Source of the DNA: Oscillospiraceae bacterium
Lineage (GTDB): Bacteria; Bacillota; Clostridia; Oscillospirales; Ruminococcaceae
Direction of reading: 5' to 3'
Length of the DNA: 9,452 bases
NCBI GenBank assembly: GCA_019413245.1
Contig: DXNX01000087.1
Coordinates: 1 to 9,452, forward strand
Of the stretch, positions 6,651 to 9,452 are shown piece after piece; the first letter of the stretch is position 1, and each line of letters opens with the position of its first letter. A program made the translations under genes and the position numbers. The notes under the pieces were generated by a model, which worked only from the letters and a program-made list of their open reading frames with translations, ran no database searches and was not told the DNA's origin.

Positions 6651-9452
6651 ACCCTTGACAGTGTACCCCCTGCGGCGGTATCATAAGGCCGCAAAATAAA
6701 AACACGGGCCCGGGCGGTCAAGCCTTTGGGCCCGATGATTTTGCCTTTTTGCAGACAAAAAAGGCGGCGCCCGCCGGCCCCGCCCGAAAAAAAGGAGTTT
6801 CTGTTGTATGCTGGAAAAACTGCGTCACCACGGACAGATGTCCGACGCGCTGCGTACCATGGTCTTTCTGACCCTGTCGGGCGGCTTTCAGGACGGCTAC
6901 ACCTATATGGGCCGCGGTCAGGTGTTTGCCAATGCCCAGACCGGCAACGTGATCCTGTTCGGCGTGCATCTGTGCAGCGGCGAGTGGGCCTCCGCCCTGC
7001 GGTATCTGATCCCGGTGGTGGCGTTCGGCGCGGGGGTGTACTTCTCTGCCTGGCTGCGCCACCGGTTCAGCAACGGGCAGCGGCTGCACTGGCGCCAGCT
7101 GGTGCTGGTCATTGAGATCCTGCTGCTATTCGCGGTGGGCTTCCTGCCCGCCAGCCTGAACATTGCCGCCAACGTGCTGGTCAGCTTCGTCTGCGCCATG
7201 CAGGTACAGGCGTTCCGCAAGGTGCGGGGCAGCGCCTACGCCAGCACCATGTGCATCGGCAACCTGCGCAGCGGCGTCCAGTGCCTGTTCGACTGGCGCC
7301 ACAACGGCGACCCCGCCGCCCTGCGCAAGGCTTTGCAGTACCTGACCATCATCACCGTCTTTGCGGTGGGCGCCGTGTTCGGCTCCCTGCTGTCCCAGAC
7401 GCTGGGCCTGCGGGTCATCTGGTGCAGCTGCGCTCTGCTGGCCGTGAGCTTCTTCCTCATGTTCAGCCGGGAAAACGAAGCTGACCTGTAAGCCTTATTC
7501 CGCCGGGACCTTGCGGCGGAAGTTCTGCACCTTCTCGATCAGGAAGGAGGACAGGGTCACCGTGATCAGGGAAAAGGCGATGCGCCAGGCCGGGATGTAA
7601 CTCAAAGACAGGGCCAGCACCGTCAGGTCGGTGATCAGGTAGCACCGGGCCAGCCCCCAGCCGGACAGCCGCTGTATGACCAGGGCCAGGGCATCATCAC
7701 CGCCGCTGGACCCGCCCTGCCGGATAATGAGCCCTACCCCCACGCCGATGAAGATGCCGCCCAGCACGGCGGCCGCCAGCGGATAGGGGGAAAGGTCCGG
7801 CAGCATGGGGGGAAAGCTCTCCCACACCTTGAACCAGGCCGCCATGAAGGCACTGGACACCACCGCCGTGCGCAGGAACCCGGCGCCCAGTACTTTCAGC
7901 GCCGCCGCGTAGCACAAAAGGTCCAGCACCGGCGATACCAAAGACGCGGGCAGCCCGGTCCAGTGGTTGACGAAAAGCAGCATGCCCAGCACGCCGCCCT
8001 CGGTGATGCCGGTGCGCTGGTGGATATTGTGCAGCCCGAAGGTGGCAACGGCCGCCCCCAGAGCGATGACAGCCAGCCGCCGGGGCGGAAACTCGGCGCG
8101 CAGGCTGCACAAAACGTTTTGCAGCCATTTGTTGAATCTATCCAATCCAAATCACCTCATCTGTATGATAAACCCTGGAACCGTTCCAGGGTCAACAGTG
8201 CAAAAAAGAACGTCCCCGCGTCCGACAGAAAGGCGCGGGGACATTTTGTTCATCAGGGTTTCAGCTGCGGCGGTCCCGCTGCAGGTCGATCCAGGCCAGG
8301 TCTCCCCGCTCCAGACCATGAATGAGCACTTCGGCGGTGGCGATGTTGGTGGCCACCGGGATGGTGTGCATATCGCACAGGCGCAGCAGGTTCACGGCGT
8401 TGGGCTCGTCCGGGCGGGCGCTGACCGGGTCACGGAAGAACAGGAGCATGTCCACTTCCCCGCAGGCGATCATGGAACTGATCTGCTCGGCGCCGCCCCG
8501 GCCGCCGGGATACAGGCAGCGGACAGGCAGGCCGGTGGCATCGTGTACGACCTTGCCGGTCACACCGGTGGCGACCAGTTCATTCTGGGACAGAATGCGG
8601 ATATACGCCGTGCAGAACTGAGCCATCAGCTCTTTGCGGGAATCATGGGCGATCAGGGCGATCCTCATTGGGACAACGTTCTCCTTTTTTCAGATGTCGG
8701 GAAAAGGTGCAGGGCCTTCTCCACGGTATTATTATACTTATGATACGGTAGAAACCGGGAAAATGCAAGCGCAGGGGCGGATTCGGGCAGTTTTCGCACA
8801 AAAAAGCGGGGGTTTTTCGAGCAATTTTCACAAGGTTTATCGTAAATTTTTGGCAAAACCGCTCGGCGCGCCCGTGATATAATAAGTAAAATCAATTCAT
8901 AGGGCGTACTGCGCCCGAAAGGGGAGAATACCTGATGAAACGTTCCGCGCAGACCGTGATCCGTGAAGGAGCCTACTATACCATCGCCGCCGCCAACGGC
9001 CGTGTGCTGGAGGTTGCCGACTTCAACACCGAGAACGGCGCATCGGTGCGGCTTTGGAGTTATGAGGGGCAGCCCTGGCAGCAGTGGACCTTTGAGGAAG
9101 CGGCCGAAGGGCAGTACCGCATCCGCAACCGCTTTACCGGCAAGGTCATGGACCTGGCCATGAGCGGTGTGGTCAACGGTACATGGGTCCACCAGTGGAG
9201 CAAGACTTCCGGCGCAGGACAGCGCTGGGAGCTGGTGCCCGCCGACAACGGCCGGGTGAAGATCCGCAATGTGCTGGCCGACAAGGTCATCGACCTGGTG
9301 GGCATGCGGGTGGACAACGGCACCCAGGCCCAGATCTGGCAGGATGTGTACGGCGAAAACCAGCTGTGGCGGCTGGAACCCGTGCCCGCCAAACTGCTGA
9401 ACGACATCCCCGCCGCCCCGGTACAGCCCGCGGCGCCCAAACCCACCCGGAC

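Overview
The window looks like chromosomal DNA from a GC-rich Firmicute, most likely an Oscillospiraceae/Ruminococcaceae gut anaerobe of the Faecalibacterium-Gemmiger-Subdoligranulum kind. The reasons are strong G/C preference at third codon positions, AGGAGG-type ribosome sites, a Firmicutes-type class III fructose-1,6-bisphosphatase, and an intergenic hairpin repeat (CTCCCCTGTGTAAGGGGAG type) that I associate from memory with that group. The genus is inference.

Layout. At the left edge there is a minus-strand promoter and what may be the first codons of a gene leaving the window. Positions 235-3061 hold a tight plus-strand cassette: a GT4 glycosyltransferase resembling 1,2-diacylglycerol 3-glucosyltransferase, a TVP38/TMEM64 (DedA-superfamily) membrane protein overlapping it by 13 bases, and a second, shorter GT4 enzyme 17 bases further on. 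This arrangement suggests a membrane glycolipid pathway. An HD-domain phosphohydrolase gene (3138-3794) with its own probable promoter follows and ends in a clear terminator. Positions 3834-4603 carry no gene but are packed with two families of hairpin repeats, arranged as two convergent composite units.

Right half. fbp (4671-6650) has its own extended -10 promoter. It is followed by a near-consensus promoter, a structured leader of about 115 bases, and a YoaK/DUF1275 membrane protein gene (6808-7491). That gene converges, with a 3-base gap, on a minus-strand YitT-type membrane protein gene (TTG start). Upstream of yitT-like lies a methylglyoxal synthase homologue, also on the minus strand and separated from it by a terminator and a dyad-containing promoter region. 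Divergent from mgsA-like is a ricin-type beta-trefoil protein gene, cut by the right edge.

How the genes fit together. The first three genes probably act together on diacylglycerol glycolipids. fbp (gluconeogenesis) and the mgsA homologue (dihydroxyacetone phosphate branch) both concern the triose/hexose phosphate node but are separate transcription units. The mgsA homologue has changes at several positions known to be catalytic in E. coli MgsA, which is one of the more interesting points. I see no phage, insertion sequence with a transposase, CRISPR array, tRNA or rRNA. The candidates most worth following are the composite hairpin elements, the MgsA homologue, and the glycosyltransferase-TVP38-glycosyltransferase cassette.
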